From: Paracoccaceae bacterium
Lineage (GTDB): Bacteria; Pseudomonadota; Alphaproteobacteria; Rhizobiales; Stappiaceae
Direction of reading: 5' to 3'
Assembly (NCBI GenBank): GCA_002709505.1
Contig: PARB01000065.1
Coordinates: 1-32,482 of the forward strand
DNA: 32,482 nucleotides
Position numbers and translations under genes: made by a program
Shown here: piece by piece, positions 31,722 to 32,482 of the stretch
Layout of the letters: every line of letters starts with the position of its first letter
How positions within the stretch are numbered: the first letter of the stretch is position 1
The notes under the pieces: model-generated
Told to the model about the DNA's origin: nothing
Database searches by the model: none
What the model saw: the letters and a program-made list of their open reading frames with translations, nothing else

Positions 31722-32482
31722 ATGCCGACCACCGTTCCCCGGCTTCTGGAAGAGGCTCATGCCCTGCGCACCAGTGCGATTGCGGTGATCTGCGGCGCGG
31801 CGTCGATGACGCATGGCGAACTGATGGCAGAGAGCAACCGGATCGCCAACACGCTGAAGGCCTGCGGTGTGAAGCGGGGCGACCGGGTCGGGGTCTATCT
31901 CGACAAGTCGATTGCCTCGCTCGCCAGCCTGATCGGCATCATGAAGGCCGATGCCGTCTGCGTGCCGCTCGATCCGACCGGCCCGGTGGCGCGGATGGCC
32001 TTTATCGTCGCCGATTGCGGTGTTCGCGTGCTGATCACGAGCGGCAACAAGCAGGGCCGGCTGGAAGCCCTTCTCGCGGACGGCGGCGAGCTGGATACGG
32101 TCGTGGTGGTTGGCGACAGGCCGCTGGACCTGGCCGATGCGAGCTTGCGCATCGTGTCCGCCGCACAGCTCGCCCAGGCCTCGGGCGCGGCGCCGCCGCG
32201 CCACGCCCTTGAAGGGGACCTCGCCTATATCCTCTACACGTCGGGCTCGACCGGACGTCCCAAGGGCGTGATGCTCACCCACCGAAATATCGTCGCCTTC
32301 GTGGAATGGGCGGCCCGGCAGTTCGATGTCGGCCCGGCCGACCGGGTGTCCTCACATGCGCCGTTTCATTTCGACCTCTCGCTCTTCGATCTCTATGTCA
32401 CGCTCGCGCGCGGCGCCACCGTGTGCCTGGTGCCGCAGGGGATCGGCTTTCTCGGTGTGGATCTGGTGAAGTTCATCGCCGA
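31722..32482 (+). CDS. Stand-alone amino-acid adenylation enzyme (partial, 3' end outside window)
   Basis: The first 253 residues of an ANL-family adenylating enzyme run off the right edge. AGGAGGACACC precedes the ATG at 31722. The P-loop-like A3 motif YILYTSGSTGRPKGVMLTH is near residues 168-186, and HFDLSLFDLYVTLARGAT (A4/A5 region) near 215. FDLS-type A4 motifs occur in stand-alone amino-acid activators such as CloN4, RedM and PltF (proline) and in DltA (D-alanine). It would make an aminoacyl-AMP and load a carrier protein, most likely the one at 20713-20991. The substrate-specificity code lies mostly beyond the window, so proline is a guess from context. Confidence 0.88.
   Translation, partial: MPTTVPRLLEEAHALRTSAIAVICGAASMTHGELMAESNRIANTLKACGVKRGDRVGVYLDKSIASLASLIGIMKADAVCVPLDPTGPVARMAFIVADCGVRVLITSGNKQGRLEALLADGGELDTVVVVGDRPLDLADASLRIVSAAQLAQASGAAPPRHALEGDLAYILYTSGSTGRPKGVMLTHRNIVAFVEWAARQFDVGPADRVSSHAPFHFDLSLFDLYVTLARGATVCLVPQGIGFLGVDLVKFIA

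Noticed and set aside
1..32482. Search for CRISPR repeats, tRNA or rRNA genes, insertion sequences and attachment sites
   Set aside because: No regularly spaced repeats, cloverleaf-like sequence, transposase or integrase gene was recognised by reading; a computational scan would be more sensitive.

Overview
The window is about 32.5 kb of high-GC DNA, interrupted by short AT-rich promoter islands. Protein families and gene style (peptide ABC importer, FCD-type GntR regulator, TRAP transporter, DesD/AlcC-like NIS synthetase) suggest an alphaproteobacterium, perhaps a marine Hyphomicrobiales or Rhodobacterales relative. This is a judgement from family resemblance; no rRNA or other phylogenetic marker is present. 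No tRNA, rRNA, CRISPR array, insertion sequence or phage gene was seen.

Region 1 (1-8093) looks catabolic. A minus-strand peptide/nickel-class ABC importer runs binding protein, two permeases, two ATPases, the last cut by the window edge. Upstream lie a small VOC protein, a GntR/FCD regulator, a divergent dihydropyrimidinase/hydantoinase and a ChaC-like gamma-glutamylcyclotransferase. Copies of an ACGGTATAC motif lie upstream of both the VOC gene and the hydantoinase gene, which points to one GntR regulon.

Region 2 (8444-13751, plus strand) looks like hydroxamate biosynthesis: a tandem ectoine-synthase-like cupin, a lysine/ornithine N-monooxygenase, an IucA/IucC-family (NIS) synthetase and a 2-oxoglutarate/Fe(II) oxygenase. 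It converges on region 3 at a bidirectional terminator (13784-13814).

Region 3 (13880-22427, minus strand) reads, in transcription order: acyl-CoA-dehydrogenase-like flavoprotein, stand-alone carrier protein, B12-binding radical SAM enzyme, two KASIII-like proteins (one with catalytic Cys replaced by Ser), a hydratase/HIBCH-like crotonase and a DHA2-type MFS exporter. The set resembles the CloN group of clorobiocin biosynthesis, which makes, methylates and transfers a pyrrole-2-carboxyl unit.

Region 4 (22899-32482, plus strand) holds a LysR regulator divergent from region 3, a dihydroxy-acid dehydratase, a complete TRAP transporter, a divergent YggS-like PLP protein, an unrecognised kinase-fold protein and the start of a stand-alone adenylation enzyme. 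That enzyme could load the region 3 carrier protein.

The main hypothesis is that regions 2-4 form one uncharacterised biosynthetic locus. It would join NIS/hydroxamate chemistry to carrier-protein-bound amino-acid oxidation, B12-radical-SAM methylation and KASIII-type acyl transfer. Joint function and product are inference; the family assignments of the individual enzymes are mostly well supported.
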